In this document: positions 39,804 to 49,415 of the stretch, piece by piece
Layout of the letters: every line of letters begins with the position of its first letter
Position numbering within the stretch: position 1 is the stretch's first letter
DNA from: Saccharomycopsis malanga
Taxonomy: Eukaryota; Ascomycota; Saccharomycetes; Ascoideales; Saccharomycopsidaceae
Assembly (NCBI GenBank): GCA_004014935.1
Contig: CP025322.1
Coordinates: 1,798,001-1,862,000 of the forward strand
Length of the DNA stretch: 64,000 bases
Direction: 5' to 3'
Notes under the pieces: model-generated
What the model saw: the letters and a program-made list of their open reading frames with translations, nothing else
The model's database searches: none
Told to the model about the DNA's origin: nothing
Position numbers and translations under genes: made by a program

Positions 39804-40937
39804 ATGGCCGACAGTTATTTGACTGTTGCAGATCATCTTTCAAAACCACAGGCGACCCACGGTTTTAATATTGCTGCAACCTTACAGGCGCAAGCTCAAG
39901 ATGAAAAAGACATGGGCAAAGATCAATCTAATGTAACAACTTCTAGAAACTTGAATTCTTCAAACACTATCATGTCCAACAGTGCGAACTCTTCGTTTTC
40001 TACAAGCACTCAAGCACATAGCAATGCCGCCAGAAACTCTTTTCTTCTAGCTCCACAGTTCTATGGAAATTCTTCAGGAGATACACTGAATGGTAGCCCT
40101 ACCACAGCCAGTAACATTTTTGTCACCAAAAGCTCTCATTTCAAGCCCAGTGGCCCTGATTCTAGCAGTTCTTACACCAATGGAAGCAGATTTCAGTTTC
40201 AGGACACGCTGCAAGGTCATGCGCTTTATGCACGGAATATGCATGATTTTGACATGCACAAGCAGTTGAAGGACTTGAAATCTTCAACCGGTAATAATAT
40301 TTTTCTGACTGGTGCCAAGAATTCCCAGGCAAATAATGAGCGTTATAATTACTCATCTTCTCACAATTATCCGAAAAAAAGTGAAGAAAATCAGGTCAAC
40401 GCGTCGCTAATGCAAGTGGAGAAAATGCAAATCTTGTCATTGCAAAATGAGGTTAAAAGATTGCGTTTACTTCAAACAGTAAGAAATAATAACCCTCAAT
40501 TGTTTCTAGGGAAGGATTCGTCTGCCAATTTAACCATCTCGCCTCAAATAAACACCATTTTCCAAAAAGTGATGGCAAAATTGGCAGCAAAGGAAAAGGA
40601 ACTAGAAGAAACAAAAACCAGATTGGAAGCAGTGCTCACAGCAATTGCCTTAAATCCTTCAAAATCAGTAACAAAATACGGACAATACGACGAGCAGGAA
40701 GTGGCACATCGCATTTTGGTGCGTTTAGAGACATTGACCAATGAAAACGAGCAAATGGGCAAAATGCTTTCTTTTGGCAAATCGAAGGAAAAGGACATTG
40801 AAATTGGACTTCTTCAACACGAAAACCAAATCTTAAAAGAACGAGTAAACGTTTTGGAAAAATCACTATCAGATTCTCTATTGGCTAAAACGTCTTCTAA
40901 AAAATCGTTAAAGGAAAGTTTAAAAGAAGATAATTAA
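39804..40937 (+). CDS. MUM2: Mum2/WTAP-family coiled-coil protein
   Basis: A likely relative of Mum2/WTAP, the scaffold of the mRNA N6-adenosine methyltransferase complex, which in budding yeast acts with Ime4 in early meiosis. The 377 residues start at the ATG at 39804. The first 200 residues are Asn/Ser-rich and disordered. A coiled coil covers about 205-370: VEKMQILSLQNEVKRLRLLQ, then MAKLAAKEKELEETKTRLEA. The best family signal is LTNENEQMGKMLSFGKSKEKD with LLQHENQILKERV (about 312-350), matching the WTAP pattern of L-EN-LG-M-S-G followed by a charged helix. Assignment rests on this motif and overall build; another coiled-coil protein is possible. Confidence 0.7.
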   Translation: MADSYLTVADHLSKPQATHGFNIAATLQAQAQDEKDMGKDQSNVTTSRNLNSSNTIMSNSANSSFSTSTQAHSNAARNSFLLAPQFYGNSSGDTLNGSPTTASNIFVTKSSHFKPSGPDSSSSYTNGSRFQFQDTLQGHALYARNMHDFDMHKQLKDLKSSTGNNIFLTGAKNSQANNERYNYSSSHNYPKKSEENQVNASLMQVEKMQILSLQNEVKRLRLLQTVRNNNPQLFLGKDSSANLTISPQINTIFQKVMAKLAAKEKELEETKTRLEAVLTAIALNPSKSVTKYGQYDEQEVAHRILVRLETLTNENEQMGKMLSFGKSKEKDIEIGLLQHENQILKERVNVLEKSLSDSLLAKTSSKKSLKESLKEDN

Positions 40938-41286
40938 CAATTTTGTTTTATTTGTTAAATTGAACATTTTGTTCTTTTAAATTACAAGGAGCATTATCAT
41001 CAATATGTTCTTTTGCTTATAAGGAGCACTACCTTCATTTTGTAATTTCATCTTTATCATTATTTTTCAGTAAACTTTACCTTTTGTTTACTTTCCATGT
41101 TCTTCTATAGCACCGATTATGGACTTTTCTCGAACTTTTGACCTTTGAATTTTTACATTAGCTATAATACACAATAACTTGAACTTGAACGCTAGTAAGA
41201 CGAGAATTATTTTTCTAGAATTGTCATTAATTACAAGAAAAAAAAAAGCTTTCAGGATGATAGAAATTAGGAGAAGGGTTATTTTA
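40938..41286. other. spacer 3' of the Mum2-like gene
   Basis: AT-rich DNA containing a short near-repeat of GGAGCA with CATTA or CTACC (about 40988 and 41022) and an A run at about 41238. Nothing else is seen. Confidence 0.4.
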
Positions 41287-41454
41287 TAATATTTTTAGAT
41301 TTTGAGTCTGGTATATATTAGTTTCATATATATGCGCCGTGTCTAAAGGTATTTGGTAAAGCCCAATCATGTACTGTCAATCATAATCTTCTCACCCAAT
41401 TGGTTGAAAGTAAGCACTGACCACTGAGCCAAATGGCCCAGTGGCCAAAACTTG
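41287..41454 (-). mobile_element. SINE-like repeat with internal deletion (G)
   Basis: On the minus strand GGCCACTGGGCCATTTGGCT and CAGTGGTCAGTGCT (a well-kept head) join directly to TACTTTCAACCAATTGGGTG of the body. The B box and about 150 bp are missing. Both sides of the junction carry AGTGCT in full copies, so the loss is likely between these 6-mers. The rest (GATTATGATTGACAGTAC, CATGATTGGGC, CCTTTAGACACGG) and a worn 3' end follow. Confidence 0.85.
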
Positions 41455-41718
41455 ATAATAAACAAAATATTTTGAAAATGTCAATATACTCAAATCGCCT
41501 CTCATATTCCAATCGTTACGCTAAAAAATTTGACATCTTAAAAAAAAACTAATTACCAATTTGTCAAAATACCTTGCACAGTTATTTGTTTGAATATTCT
41601 CAAACTATGATTTTTGCGTTACAAATAATTTCCAGTAAAATTAACAATCCTTATTTTACTACAAAAACCTCCTCATCAATACATTTATGCGACGTCTATT
41701 AATTTTGAGCAATATCTA
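41455..41718. other. SLC1 3' flank
   Basis: AT-rich DNA, no supported feature. Confidence 0.4.
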
Positions 41719-42606
41719 TTAATTTGGATTTTCCAACAAAGAAGTGGTTTCCGTTAACTCAGGATCCAGCTTGGAAGATTCACTAGTAATAGCAATAGGT
41801 TCACCATCGGTCTCTGTACTAGCAACAATTACAGGAGAGGCAGCGCCATTGGCTACTTTAGAGTAACCCAACTTGTCAATCTGGGCCAACATTGCTTCTC
41901 TGGTATCTAGAGTCAACTTATTTACATCTTCTTTTTTCAAGCCAACGGTCGATACCGGCTCAAGACATTCAATGACAATAGTACCAGCATTGAATACTTT
42001 TTCTTTAAAGTTTATGATATTCGACGTGTTGGAAACTACAACCGGTAACAAAGGAAGTTGTGCATCTACAGCCAAATGGAAAGCGCCTTTTTTGAATGGA
42101 CCCAAATACAACTCCTTGGAATATGATCTGGTGCCTTCTGGAAACATCCACAAGCTGCGTTTACTTTTCTTGAGATTGGTCAAAGCACGGTTCAAAGTAA
42201 CTATTGACTTATCTCTATTAGCTCTATCCAAAAAAAACGTACCGCTCAAAGACATGAACCATCCAAGAAAAGGGATATATTGAAGCGATCTCTTTGCTGT
42301 GACAGTGCATCCCTGTGGAAAGATTCTGCCCAACACAAGAATATCTAATGTTGATTGGTGGTTACCAATCAAAATACCTGGCAAATTTTCAAGCAATTTG
42401 GCCTCGTTGTGAACTACTATCTTAATATTCAATATGCGCGAAAATGTATGATAGAACGCTCTTGCTGTAGCCCACTGCGCAAGATGCTGCTTCCCAACAA
42501 GTGTAAGTACTACTGATGCAAGTGTTCCATATACTGCGCATCCAAAAAAAACCCCAACCGCAACCACCGTCTTGAAATAGAACGCCGTTGTCTGTAAAAA
42601 TCCCAT
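41719..42606 (-). CDS. SLC1: 1-acyl-sn-glycerol-3-phosphate acyltransferase
   Basis: A membrane acyltransferase of the endoplasmic reticulum and lipid droplets that turns lysophosphatidic acid into phosphatidic acid, the precursor of phospholipids and triacylglycerol. The 295 residues start at the ATG at 42606. A hydrophobic N-terminal segment (about 8-38) anchors it. The catalytic NHX4D motif is NHQSTLD (about 77-83), followed by TAKRSLQYIPFLGWFMSLSG (about 98-117), the substrate motif FPEGTRS (about 154-160) and LPLLPVVVSNTSN (about 183-195). The C-terminal 45 residues are Ser/Glu-rich and variable. Divergent from the DeSI-type peptidase gene over 380 bp. Confidence 0.96.
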   Translation of the reverse strand: MGFLQTTAFYFKTVVAVGVFFGCAVYGTLASVVLTLVGKQHLAQWATARAFYHTFSRILNIKIVVHNEAKLLENLPGILIGNHQSTLDILVLGRIFPQGCTVTAKRSLQYIPFLGWFMSLSGTFFLDRANRDKSIVTLNRALTNLKKSKRSLWMFPEGTRSYSKELYLGPFKKGAFHLAVDAQLPLLPVVVSNTSNIINFKEKVFNAGTIVIECLEPVSTVGLKKEDVNKLTLDTREAMLAQIDKLGYSKVANGAASPVIVASTETDGEPIAITSESSKLDPELTETTSLLENPN

Positions 42607-42986
42607 TTTATGATTTTTTATACTCTTGTTCTATATTATGAGATCAAAGATCCTCATCTACAAATGTCTTGCATTCTACTATACTTGGGGTTTTCTCTTC
42701 TCAACATTTTGACAGAGCGCCCTAATATGATAAAGTCCGGGTAATCCTGACGAATTATGCACAAGCATGTAGGGGAATGTATAATGTGGAATACTGTGGA
42801 AACATGTACTAACATGTATTGTACCGACTAGTTTTTTCGGAGGCAAATTGCCATGAACAAAATATAATAATATACGAGGGAGTGTCAGTGAACGCCACCT
42901 TGTAGCACTATATATAGAAACTGTTTATTTGAGCGTTGAAAGGCATTTTTAAAATACACCACACACTTTAAAAGTTTTTTAGGAAA
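42607..42986. other. divergent promoter of SLC1 and the DeSI-type gene
   Basis: 380 bp with several short AT boxes (TATATATAG at about 42910-42918, TTTAAAAG near 42967). No repeat copy and no recognised factor site. Confidence 0.4.
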
Positions 42987-43487
42987 ATGACTTACTCGGA
43001 AGAGACCGGATTTCCGGTCAAGCTATATGTTTATGACCTTTCACAAGGTATGGCAAAAGTTATGTCACCACAGATCATAGGTATAGAAGTAGAAGCAATA
43101 TATCACACCTCTATTGTAGTTCATGGTCGGGAATATTTTTTTTCAAGAGGAGTCACTTTCTCCGAGCCTGGAAAGACGATTTATGGGCTTCCGATGGAGG
43201 TGATAAATCTTGGAGAAACTTACATCACCCAAGATATTCTCGAGGATTATTTGGAAGACTTGAAAAAAGAATATCATGACATGAGTTATGATTTGTTCAA
43301 GCATAATTGTAATCATTTTAGCGATGAGGTTTCTCAATTTCTCACGTCTACAAGCATTCCCGAGAAAATTAGAAGTCTTCCAGATTTAGTATTGAGTACT
43401 CCGATGGGTCAGATGTTTAGTCAGATGCTAGCCCAGCAGTTAACAAACTACGCTACTACAATGGGACCAAATGACCATACTTTATAG
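42987..43487 (+). CDS. PPPDE/DeSI-family thiol isopeptidase
   Basis: A papain-fold cysteine protease of the PPPDE superfamily; relatives remove SUMO or ubiquitin or act as S-depalmitoylases. The 166 residues start at the ATG at 42987. The predicted catalytic pair is His40 in AIYHTSIVVHGREYFF and Cys108 in YDLFKHNCNHFSDEVSQFL, both in the canonical family context. The domain spans about residues 9-140, and the C-terminal tail (STPMGQMFSQMLAQQL) is helical, as in DeSI-1-like proteins. Substrate unknown. As I recall S. cerevisiae has no close relative, while many other fungi do. Confidence 0.9.
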   Translation: MTYSEETGFPVKLYVYDLSQGMAKVMSPQIIGIEVEAIYHTSIVVHGREYFFSRGVTFSEPGKTIYGLPMEVINLGETYITQDILEDYLEDLKKEYHDMSYDLFKHNCNHFSDEVSQFLTSTSIPEKIRSLPDLVLSTPMGQMFSQMLAQQLTNYATTMGPNDHTL

Positions 43488-43627
43488 ATCTTTTGTGTTG
43501 TTTACTGTTATGTTTCTTTATTGAATATATGTTCGTTTATTAATGAATGCCAAGCGCATTACAACCATGCCTTCACTAATTATAGACTATTGTCCGTAAC
43601 TCTGTAAAACTACGCATTGCATGCTTA

Positions 43628-44225
43628 TCAAAGATCCTTCACCAAACTTCTAAACTTCTGCACCTCATCCCAACAGTTCAATGGCTTGTCATTATTGATC
43701 TTCAAACAAGCAACAACCTCTTGCCTAGCTCCAGAAACCTCTGCATTAGCTTCTTTCGAAAGCCTGTCCTGGAAAAATTTACTGGAATTGACCTTATTTA
43801 ACTTTTCACTTAATTGTTGAATCTTTTCGTCCAATTTGGAAGACGATATTTCTGGAAATTTGTCTGGACTCTCAAGCTTTTCAGATAAAACACTCTGCAA
43901 AGAATTGGCAGTTTCTTTCTCTAGTTCGCTAAGCTTCTTGGAAATCTCCTTTTCAATAAACTTTTCTGATAACTGTGAACGTGCATAATTGGACTGCTCC
44001 TGTTAATATTCTATGCTATCGTTGTTTACTCAACATTAAATTTATACAGCTGCCATATAAACTTTTCTACAGTTTATAACTACCTATTATGTCGCTTGAT
44101 AAATTATATTTGATACTTACCTCTTCAGACTTGTCAAGTTGATTAAGAAACTCTGGGGAAAACTCCACTGGAGTAGCAGGCGTAAACACCTTAGTTTCAA
44201 CAGGCTTAGAAACACTGGAACCCAT
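43628..44225 (-). CDS. MIC19: MICOS subunit Mic19 (CHCH protein), spliced
   Basis: A peripheral protein of the mitochondrial inner membrane that joins Mic60 and helps form crista junctions. Exon 1 is 44225-44121 and exon 2 is 43999-43628, giving 158 residues. The 121-nt intron (44120-44000) has donor GTAAGTATC. The only in-frame acceptor fits AATATTAACAG, with the branch-like TATTAAC abutting AG. The product starts MGSSVSKPVETKVFTPATPV, so it may be N-myristoylated on Gly2. A long helical stretch (SEKFIEKEISKKLSELEKE) follows. The C-terminal CHCH remnant is CLKINNDKPLNC with a CX10C pair, as in yeast Mic19 (Aim13). The exon 2 frame has no ATG suitable as a start, supporting the splice. Confidence 0.9.
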
Positions 44226-44717
44226 TACTTATGCTATCAAATTCCAAGTAAAGTGAAAATTATTCCAATTACTAGTTAATTTACTCAAATCTCACGCCTA
44301 TTCTATTAACGTCTACTCTCTCCAGAAAGTTGAAAAATGCAACCGATTTGATTGACCACCTGCGATTATGTAATGGCTGACTAATGCACATACATTATTT
44401 ATTATCTAGTATTTTGTTTAGGAGTTTATAATGGAGTTTCTGGTGATTTAATATATATAATGATTGTGCAATGTAATTGAATTAACACAAGTTATTTTTA
44501 AAGAGCGACTCTCATGTAGTAAATTGGAAGAATTGATGGAGAGTAGACTAGGGTTCGATACTACAAACTTGCCATTTTTTGTGTAGCCTCAGTAGTTTGT
44601 CAAGTTTACCATAGTGACAATGGCCTTTATTAGCATGGATTTCCGTCTATGCGGCATACACTTGCTACAAATATGATACTCTGTATGCGTTCAAAAATCA
44701 TTATTATCATCTAACAA
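44226..44717. other. spacer upstream of MIC19
   Basis: AT-rich DNA between two minus-strand genes. A lone TAGGGTTCGATACTAC near 44549 resembles a B box but has no A box or SINE-like body around it. No gene is supported. Confidence 0.45.
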
Positions 44718-47243
44718 CTATATTACAAACTGAGAGGCCCGGTTATCGTTTGACAAATCTTCCCGAAGTACAATCAAAGTATCCAAGTATTTCAACGACA
44801 CCCTTGCATGGTTGAAATCTGGGGCCATTATACTTAATTTCCAATGAAGGTCTCTGTAATAATTAGCGACCTCGCGTTTTTCGTCCTGGAGAAGTTTGGC
44901 CCGTTGGTCGTCCTCCAGCAGCTTCTCGATCTCCAAGTCCAGGATTTTGACAAGTAAGGCTATCATGGTACCCACAAACACCAACGATCTTTCGGTATTT
45001 AGAAGCCAGAACAGTTCCATACTGAAGGGTTTCAAATTGAACAAGAACTTGTATACAATGGTTTGCAAAAGCTCTTTGATCTGTGGTTTGATAAGTTTGA
45101 AGGCTTCAGTAATATTGTTCTGGTTATTGCCTTGTTCCAATTGGTCAATATACTTATTGACAAGTCTTTTGTATACAATTAACAAGAGAGTGTAATACAA
45201 TAAATTGAGAGAACCATTGGAAATTAACGAGAACCTTTTACCGGAAATAGGACTATGCGAATTGTTTCCGTGAGAACTAGTTCTTGTTAACATTTCTTCT
45301 TCATCCACTAATCGTAGAGATGATGGTAATGATTGAAACCAGCTTTGCAACTGTTTAATTAAAGGAATAGATTTGTCGTAGAGTTGATCAAAAGTGTCAA
45401 ACTTGAGTGAACGTACAGAATAAATGGAGCGAGATATTCTATCTATTTGATTAGACAATTTCATGGTTTCCATGAAAATCAATTTAGAAAGATACGAGTT
45501 GGAATCTATGTCATCGAGATTAACTTCTAACTCGTGACGTGCTTCATTAATAACCATGGCTTTAAACTTTTCATTTTTCTGCATCAATTCGTTCTGTTCT
45601 AGAATATGCAAACTATTTTTGTCAAGAAGAAAATCGTTATAGTTCAAGTCGTCAAGTAGCCAGTTTTGATCCAAATTAATATTGCTCAGCTTTCCTTCGA
45701 ATAAAGAGTACAATTTTTCATGGAACACAACGGCCCACGAAACGATTTTACGAAGTTTTCGCTCCCATTTTGGAATACTTTTCCAAGTTTCACAAGGCCA
45801 GTTCAACCCAATTTCTTGAGCCATAGTTGACACAATAGAAGCGACTTTCCATACAGAGTTGGTGTACGGGGTATAACAGGTAAAGCTGTAATTCATCAAT
45901 AACAATAATGCCTGAACTACGGAGAACTTCAGAGTCTCATAAAAATTATCTTGCATCAAGGAAACTGCAACGTTTTCCAATTTTTTGACGTCTGGTTTCT
46001 GTTCGGTTTTCACAAAGCCAATGGTTGCTTCGCTTTCAAGAGAGTTGAGTTCCCACCAATTCAAGGCTAAAAGATAGACACTGACCAATAGTAAAGGGTG
46101 TATTTCGCGATAGTTTCTACAATATCGCTCATAAAATGCTTGTTTGGATAATATGGGGAAATCCTGATGAACAAGACGAAAATATAAGTCTATCAAATAA
46201 GTATTATTTTCTCCTATTATTTCTTCAATCTCATCACATTGTAAATATTTTAAAGTGATGAAATTCTCATTATCATCTGATATTCGAAAATACTGGTCGT
46301 TTACTTTACGTACTATTGTATTACTATCCTTTATAATGGCCGACGGTTGTTGATCTTCGGTGACATTAGAACTGAGACACAACAATTTCTTTTCCACCAT
46401 AGAGGATTCCCCAAGAATTATTGTAGATTTGGAACTCAATAACGATAGCGAACTGGCCATTACAGTGGGCTCTTTGAGAAGACTATAATCCTTAACTGGT
46501 TTTTCCATTCCTAATTCATTGTTTGCCAACAAATTGACTTTTCCTGTGGAAGGAAACACATTCAACACATTCTGGGAGAAGGTACAGATTATATTGCGTT
46601 TTTCACATTCCTGACATGACGTGCTGCTGTTAGCTTTGATACATTTAGACCGTTTTTTCTTACATCCATCACAAGGTTTGGTACGCAGCAGTGACTTGCT
46701 AGACAACTTGTCTGCTAGGTTGTTATGCATCAATTTGGCCATTCCTGAAAGGGAATTGACGTTGTTGAAAAGAAACACCTTTTCATTATCATATTCACAT
46801 CCTTGATTACGTTTTGTACATTCCACACAACTCCGTGTGTTGTCTGGAATAACACATTTAGTCTTACGTTTACGGCACCCATCGCATGGTCTAAATCTTG
46901 CTTTTTTAGCTTTCAGTATTCCACTGTTGCTATTCTTCCGCTTGAGATCATCTCTGGGCTCTCCTGCTATTTCCGGAAGCTCAAGCGAATCCAAGCTGAG
47001 CGGTTCTTCTACTGAATCCAAAATGCAGTCTCGCCTTATCCCATCCTTGTCAAACAGGTTCTGGTTTGCAGAGTGCGTTGAAGAAGGAGATTGTGAACTA
47101 TCTGGTGATTCATTACTGAATAATGAAGGGCTGTTTATAGCACTCTTGAGATTAAACACCACATCTCGAGAACCACCTTTTGCATTTTCATTGTAATTCA
47201 TTACCGCTCGGTTAAAGCTGGTATTATACAAGTTATTGCTCAT
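44718..47243 (-). CDS. fungal transcription factor with two tandem Zn2Cys6 clusters
   Basis: A nuclear DNA-binding regulator of the Gal4 class. The 841 residues start at the ATG at 47243. Unusually there are two complete binuclear clusters: PCDGCRKRKTKC with SCVECTKRNQGC (about 117-146) and PCDGCKKKRSKC with SCQECEKRNIIC (about 190-219). Each has CX2CX6CX8CX2CX6C spacing. They share KPCDGC-type starts and look like an internal duplication. The middle homology (fungal_trans-like) region lies at about 340-640, with YLIDLYFRLVHQDFPILSK (about 348-366) and YTPYTNSVWKVASIVSTMAQ. Target genes cannot be inferred. Most relatives I know have one cluster. Confidence 0.9.
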   Translation of the reverse strand: MSNNLYNTSFNRAVMNYNENAKGGSRDVVFNLKSAINSPSLFSNESPDSSQSPSSTHSANQNLFDKDGIRRDCILDSVEEPLSLDSLELPEIAGEPRDDLKRKNSNSGILKAKKARFRPCDGCRKRKTKCVIPDNTRSCVECTKRNQGCEYDNEKVFLFNNVNSLSGMAKLMHNNLADKLSSKSLLRTKPCDGCKKKRSKCIKANSSTSCQECEKRNIICTFSQNVLNVFPSTGKVNLLANNELGMEKPVKDYSLLKEPTVMASSLSLLSSKSTIILGESSMVEKKLLCLSSNVTEDQQPSAIIKDSNTIVRKVNDQYFRISDDNENFITLKYLQCDEIEEIIGENNTYLIDLYFRLVHQDFPILSKQAFYERYCRNYREIHPLLLVSVYLLALNWWELNSLESEATIGFVKTEQKPDVKKLENVAVSLMQDNFYETLKFSVVQALLLLMNYSFTCYTPYTNSVWKVASIVSTMAQEIGLNWPCETWKSIPKWERKLRKIVSWAVVFHEKLYSLFEGKLSNINLDQNWLLDDLNYNDFLLDKNSLHILEQNELMQKNEKFKAMVINEARHELEVNLDDIDSNSYLSKLIFMETMKLSNQIDRISRSIYSVRSLKFDTFDQLYDKSIPLIKQLQSWFQSLPSSLRLVDEEEMLTRTSSHGNNSHSPISGKRFSLISNGSLNLLYYTLLLIVYKRLVNKYIDQLEQGNNQNNITEAFKLIKPQIKELLQTIVYKFLFNLKPFSMELFWLLNTERSLVFVGTMIALLVKILDLEIEKLLEDDQRAKLLQDEKREVANYYRDLHWKLSIMAPDFNHARVSLKYLDTLIVLREDLSNDNRASQFVI

Positions 47244-47582
47244 CCCTCGAAGAGTCGTTTTTACGTACCGTCTCTTGCGATTGTTCTATATAGTAGTTCA
47301 TATTGTTGATATATAAATATAAATTTCCTTGATGAGCTTCTTTTTTTCCGTTAGTGATAAGACCAAGAAACTCAGGGGTGTGAGGGTGGGCCATATAAAA
47401 GAGCTGTGCGGGCTTCTAATAATTATAATGTAATTACACTCTAAAACAACTGTCAAGGTGGCTTTCCCAGGTTGAAATATCGAATATACTTATTTGTACT
47501 ATAGAAAAATGTAAGGGCAAAAGTTGTGGCTAGTTGGCGGAGGCGAATATATAAATATTTGATTCAACAGTAGAAGAGTAAT
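47244..47582. other. promoter of the double zinc-cluster gene
   Basis: AT-rich DNA with TATATAAATATAAATTT near 47310 and a GC-balanced block (GGGGTGTGAGGGTGGGCC) at about 47376-47393. No gene is supported. Confidence 0.4.
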
Positions 47583-47880
47583 GGCCACTGGGCCATTTGG
47601 CTCAGTGGTCCGTGCTCTCGAAGAAGAGAAAAACAAGACCTAACGGGAACTCGGGTTCGATTCCCAAGACGACACTTTTACTCGCTGCTTTTTACGACGC
47701 TGAACATGACTTCACAGGCAAGTTCGACTGTCTGACTGTCTAAAACACGACCTAGAGCAATGAATGCTTACTTTCCAATATATTAAATAAGAGAATCATG
47801 ATGACCGGACATGATGGGGCTTTACCAAGTACCTTTGGTGCGTATATACTAGGCTCGGAATATATGACAGCAATTAAGTA
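47583..47880 (+). mobile_element. tRNA-headed SINE-like repeat, full copy (D)
   Basis: GGCCACTGGGCCATTTGGCT opens it, with A box TGGCTCAGTGG at about 47598 and B box CGGGTTCGATTCCC at about 47653. Two tandem CTTTTACTCGCTG-type units follow. The body has CTTCACAGGCAAG, CTAAAACACGACCTAGAGC, TGCTTACTTTCC, CATGATGGGGCTTTACC and GTGCGTATATACTAGGCTCG. It ends in AATATATGACAGC with only a poor tail. It is close to consensus in the first 200 bp. Confidence 0.88.
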
Positions 47881-48131
47881 TGCTTTTTAAGGACCCATGC
47901 TAATGGTATATACAATAAAGATGGCTTTGAGTGTTATCAATGTGGAGGATAAGCAATATCCAATGATATTGAATAACGGCAAGGCTTGAACAAAGCCGTA
48001 CAAGTATTTATTTATGCTTGTAGACTTAACTATACAATAGCAATACTATATACACCTACTAACGAGCTACAACATTGTGGAAAAGCACACATAACAAACT
48101 TGTAGCATTATATACCTATATACCAGCCCGC
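47881..48131. other. 3' flank of the SIS2-like gene
   Basis: AT-rich DNA with no supported feature. Confidence 0.4.
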
Positions 48132-49415
48132 CTATTTCTTGGAAATATTGTCAGTTTCCTCATTATCATCACCATAATCGTCAGCCTCTTCGTCATCATC
48201 GTAATTACTATCCTCACTATCAGTCTCTGGCGTATTTTTCTGTTCCGAACCGTTTTCGTTGCCTGAATCCCCATTATCTTCGTCGTCTTCGTCTTCAAAG
48301 TTTGAAGGAGGACCTATTTTTTTCATGACAACCTCTACAATGTCGGGCCATTCTCGCATACCAGCCAAACTAGCTGTTCCTTTTCCAATGATTTTTTCGA
48401 GCGGTTTGAGCACTTGGATGTAGGGGAAGTATTCTTTCATGAGATTGAGATGTAATTTGGTTATAGGTTGACTGTATGCCATGTTATTAATACTCAACGC
48501 AGCAATGATAGGTTTTTGACGGTTCCAAGTGGAAACAATTGTAGTTAGCAAATTGGTAGCCAATCCGTTTACAAGCTTTGCGAGGGTGTTTGCGGACAAT
48601 GGGGCAATTACCATAAGGTCTGCCCACTTGCCAAGTTCTAAATGCAAAATCGGTTCGGAATGGAAGTTTTTATCATAGAATCTACGGACTTTAGGATCTC
48701 TCGAATGAAAGCTATAAGCGTCTTTGTCAGTCCAAATCTTTTCAATTCCCATATCCAAGATTTTATGCCAATTAGTCTTTTTTTTCAAATTTACTTGAGT
48801 TGAATTCTGGTTCTTGACTGAGTCTTGCAAGTTCAAGATATTAAGTGCAGATTCTGTCATTACAATCTTGATAGCAAGCTTGTCTGATCCGTACAAACTG
48901 AACATCTTTTTGATCAAAGGGAATATCTTAGTAGCAGACGTAGTTCCTGTCACGCCTATCAACAAATGTATTTTGTTATCGTCTTTATAAGGATATTCTG
49001 TGCTAGGAATCTTGCTGATATTATCATTAGACAACGTAGGGGAGGCCAACACGCTGGAAACACAACTATGTGATTCATTACCTTTTTGTATCACTTCATA
49101 TTTTGAAGAGGTATCGCCATTCAAGACTGACGATGCATTACTTGGCTCATTTTCCCTTGAAGTCAAAGGACGGATTGTATCCTTCAAATTCAGTCTATCT
49201 GCCCCATGGACGGCTTGACGTTTTTCTGTCAACTCGTCCAATATAAACAGTGGATGTATATTGGGTTGGTCTTTGCCATTATCGCTTGTTTCATTTCTCG
49301 ATGGTGGCGATAAACTGGATTTGGGAATTCTTTCATTGGAATTATTGATCTTCAATATTAGTTTTGAATTTGCCCGCTTGGGCTTTTCCATATTAATTCC
49401 TTCATTTTCTGGCAT
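48132..49415 (-). CDS. SIS2: SIS2/VHS3-like flavoprotein (HFCD family)
   Basis: A flavoprotein of the Hal3 family. In Saccharomycetes these are subunits of phosphopantothenoylcysteine decarboxylase (coenzyme A synthesis) and also inhibit the phosphatase Ppz1. The 427 residues start at the ATG at 49415. An N-terminal Ser/Asn-rich arm is followed by the flavin domain (about 148-360): IHLLIGVTGTTSATKIF (about 152), HLELGKWADLMVIAPLSANT (about 259-278, His in the catalytic site) and LSINNMAYSQP (about 310, with the Asn of the PAMN site kept). The Cys expected near GKGTASLAG (about 345) is absent, as in the regulatory subunits Sis2 and Vhs3. The acidic C-terminal tail (about 55 residues) is the known Hal3 and Vhs3 feature. 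Divergent from the ARM gene. Confidence 0.85.
   Translation of the reverse strand: MPENEGINMEKPKRANSKLILKINNSNERIPKSSLSPPSRNETSDNGKDQPNIHPLFILDELTEKRQAVHGADRLNLKDTIRPLTSRENEPSNASSVLNGDTSSKYEVIQKGNESHSCVSSVLASPTLSNDNISKIPSTEYPYKDDNKIHLLIGVTGTTSATKIFPLIKKMFSLYGSDKLAIKIVMTESALNILNLQDSVKNQNSTQVNLKKKTNWHKILDMGIEKIWTDKDAYSFHSRDPKVRRFYDKNFHSEPILHLELGKWADLMVIAPLSANTLAKLVNGLATNLLTTIVSTWNRQKPIIAALSINNMAYSQPITKLHLNLMKEYFPYIQVLKPLEKIIGKGTASLAGMREWPDIVEVVMKKIGPPSNFEDEDDEDNGDSGNENGSEQKNTPETDSEDSNYDDDEEADDYGDDNEETDNISKK

Noticed and set aside
44540-44570. Another SINE-like copy (GGGTTCGATACTAC)
   Set aside because: Only a B-box-like match; no head, body block or tail of the family is nearby.
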